7,680 nucleotides of DNA from Solirubrobacterales bacterium (GTDB lineage Bacteria; Actinomycetota; Thermoleophilia; Solirubrobacterales; Solirubrobacteraceae): assembly GCA_015655225.1 (NCBI GenBank), contig JAATFK010000434.1, positions 1 through 7,680 of the forward strand, given 5' to 3'. Below the pieces are notes generated by a model that saw only the letters and a program-made list of their open reading frames with translations, ran no database searches and was not told the origin of the DNA. The position numbers and the translations under genes were made by a program. Position 1 is the stretch's first letter. Every line of letters starts with the position of its first letter. Of the stretch, positions 6,348-7,680 are shown one piece after another.

Positions 6348-7680
6348 ACCGACCGGCTCCATCGTTGAGCATGAAGGCGTAGACGGCCTGACCTACCGCG
6401 CGCTGCGCTTCACCGCTTTCGGCAGACGCCGCTACGTGCCGCTCGGCGCGGTCCCGCGCGACGAGGCCGAGCGGCACCTGCGCGGCATCCTGGCCGACGT
6501 CGAGCGCGGCATCTGGCAGCCGAGAGAGGCTCCCGCTGATCCGCCGGCCGAACCCGAGCGACCGACGTTCCACACCTTCGCGGAGCAGTGGTGGATCGAA
6601 CGCGAGGGCGAGTGGAGACCAACGACGCGCGCCGACTACCGGTGGCGGCTCGAGAACCACCTCCTGCCGTTCTTCGCCGACTTCGACCTCGGCAAGATCA
6701 CGATCGCCGACGTCGACCGCTACAGAGCGGCGAAGCTCGTCGACGCCAACCGCGTGCGCACGCTGATCGCGGCAGCCAGACGGCCGGAGGACCGGCCGCG
6801 CGACGAGGACGGCCGACTGCTCCGTCCGCTTTCGGGCGAGTCGATCAACAAGACGCTGGTGCTGCTCGGCGCGATCCTCGAGGCCGCGGAAGAGCGCGAG
6901 CTGATCGCCCGCAACCCGGCTCGCGGCCGGCGGCGGCGCGTGAAGACGCACCCGCCCGAGCGCTCCTACCTCGACAGCGCCGACCAGATCGTCGCGCTGC
7001 TTGACGCAGCAGTCGCCCTCGACGCCGAGGCGGGCGAGCGCAACCGCCACGTGGCACGGTTCGCGCAGCTCGCGACGCTTGTCTTCGCCGGTCTCCGCAT
7101 CAGCGAGCTGCTGGCCCTCCGATGGCGTGACGTCGATCTCGCCAACGGGCGCCTGCACGTCGGGCAGTCCAAGACCGACGCCGGCGTTCGGTTCGTCACG
7201 ATCCGGCCGGCGTTGCGCGACGTGCTCGCCTCGCTGAAGGCCGCGAGGCGCGACGCGAGACCGGCAAACTACGTGTTAGCGACGTCGACCGGCCGGCAGC
7301 AGAGTGCGAGCAACCTGCGCAACCGCGTCCTCGCCGCCGCTGTCGCGCGCGCCAATGACGAGCGCGCAGCGGCGGACCGGACGCCGCTTCCGCTGTTGAC
7401 GCCGCACTCGCTGCGCCGGACGTTCGCGTCGCTGCTGTACGCGATCGGCGAGCCGGCGACGGTGGTCAAGGACGAGATGGGGCACACGAACCCGAACCTC
7501 GCGCTCGCCATCTACGCCCAGTCGATGCGACGCGGACCCGACGAAGTCACGCACCTGCGAGCACTCGTTGAGGGCGACAGTGTCCCACCCGACTACATAG
7601 CTTCCGGGCGAGCACGCGACCTTGCCGCTGCAAGGCTGTGGCCACTTCATCACCGAGGCGGCGGTGCGCACCTTCCTGCC
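6337..7680 (+). CDS. int: Phage integrase, tyrosine recombinase family (3' end not reached)
   Basis: This enzyme catalyses site-specific recombination between phage and chromosomal attachment sites through a covalent 3'-phosphotyrosine intermediate. ATG at 6337 has GGAG (6327-6330) six bases upstream and overlaps the previous gene by 11 bp. The 448 visible residues contain an N-terminal arm-type DNA-binding region (about 14-60, ending LADVERGIW), a helical core-binding domain (about 73-210, starting TFHTFAEQWW, with a charged insert near 148-167) and the catalytic domain. All six active-site residues are present: R254 (AGLRISELLALRW), K279 (VGQSKTDAG), H357 and R360 (TPHSLRRTF), H383 (EMGHTNPN) and the nucleophile Y393 (AIYAQ). 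The frame stays open to the window edge, 55 residues past Y393, which is longer than usual. Codon bias fades after about 7560, so the last 30-40 codons may not be native integrase. Confidence 0.95.
   Translation, partial: MPRRPTGSIVEHEGVDGLTYRALRFTAFGRRRYVPLGAVPRDEAERHLRGILADVERGIWQPREAPADPPAEPERPTFHTFAEQWWIEREGEWRPTTRADYRWRLENHLLPFFADFDLGKITIADVDRYRAAKLVDANRVRTLIAAARRPEDRPRDEDGRLLRPLSGESINKTLVLLGAILEAAEERELIARNPARGRRRRVKTHPPERSYLDSADQIVALLDAAVALDAEAGERNRHVARFAQLATLVFAGLRISELLALRWRDVDLANGRLHVGQSKTDAGVRFVTIRPALRDVLASLKAARRDARPANYVLATSTGRQQSASNLRNRVLAAAVARANDERAAADRTPLPLLTPHSLRRTFASLLYAIGEPATVVKDEMGHTNPNLALAIYAQSMRRGPDEVTHLRALVEGDSVPPDYIASGRARDLAAARLWPLHHRGGGAHLPA
7601..7680 (+). pseudogene. 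Possible C-terminal fragment of an alpha/beta hydrolase in another frame
   Basis: Just after a TAG at 7598-7600, the + frame shifted by one base from integrase reads LPGEHATLPLQGCGHF and then ITEAAVRTFL, and runs off the window. A short strand, then G-x-G-H-F, then an acidic/Ala helix ending in F-L is the pattern around the catalytic histidine at the end of alpha/beta hydrolases. Third positions in this frame are almost all G or C, while the integrase frame loses that bias here. It may be chromosomal sequence beyond an attachment site, with the front of the hydrolase gene elsewhere. Only 26 codons are visible, so this is tentative. Confidence 0.33.
7620..7635. repeat. Small perfect inverted repeat near the end of integrase
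   Basis: CCTTGC (7620-7625) and GCAAGG (7630-7635) are perfect complements around CGCT. The repeat could be part of an attachment-site core or a weak hairpin. It could also be chance, and no other copy is visible in the window to test it. Confidence 0.3.

Noticed and set aside
6283..7158. 291-codon minus-strand ORF opposite integrase
   Set aside because: It is antisense to conserved integrase domains, including the catalytic R254 region; its composition fits a shadow frame.

Overview
The window is high-GC DNA of actinobacterial phage or prophage character. G/C dominates third codon positions, starts are ATG or TTG, and the genes are tightly packed and overlapping. The lineage cannot be fixed from sequence alone. 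One oddity for DNA this GC-rich is that the largest gene uses AGA for about half of its arginines.

Layout. Positions 1-4602 (+) hold most of a long phage tail tape measure protein, open at the left edge. Positions 4603-4775 are a short stretch with no convincing gene but with a hairpin between convergent transcription units. Positions 4776-5425 (-) hold a two-gene leftward unit: first a small helix-turn-helix protein, then an unrecognised protein of about 130-148 residues. Positions 5426-5541 are a divergent control region carrying a 31-bp dyad (13 of 15 base pairs symmetric) laid over a consensus TTGACA box. Positions 5542 to the right edge (+) hold a rightward unit of three overlapping genes: a 108-residue unknown, a 160-residue protein with a helix-hairpin-helix domain resembling the RNA polymerase alpha C-terminal domain, and a tyrosine-recombinase integrase with all six catalytic residues.

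Interpretation. The right 2.9 kb looks like the lysogeny/integration module of a temperate phage: a small DNA-binding protein, probably self-regulating, faces an operon that ends in integrase, with the shared operator between them. The tape measure gene shows that a long-tailed (siphovirus-like) virion module lies to the left. The usual genes after a tape measure (distal tail, baseplate, fibre, lysis) are absent before the lysogeny module, so the element is either arranged unusually or has lost a segment. In the last ~80 bases the integrase frame loses its codon bias, and a different + frame resembles the C-terminus of an alpha/beta hydrolase. This may be the junction between the element and the host chromosome. 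The most novel-looking items are the dyad operator with its unrecognised regulator pair, the alpha-CTD-like protein fused by overlap to integrase, and the block-wise AGA usage in the tape measure gene.
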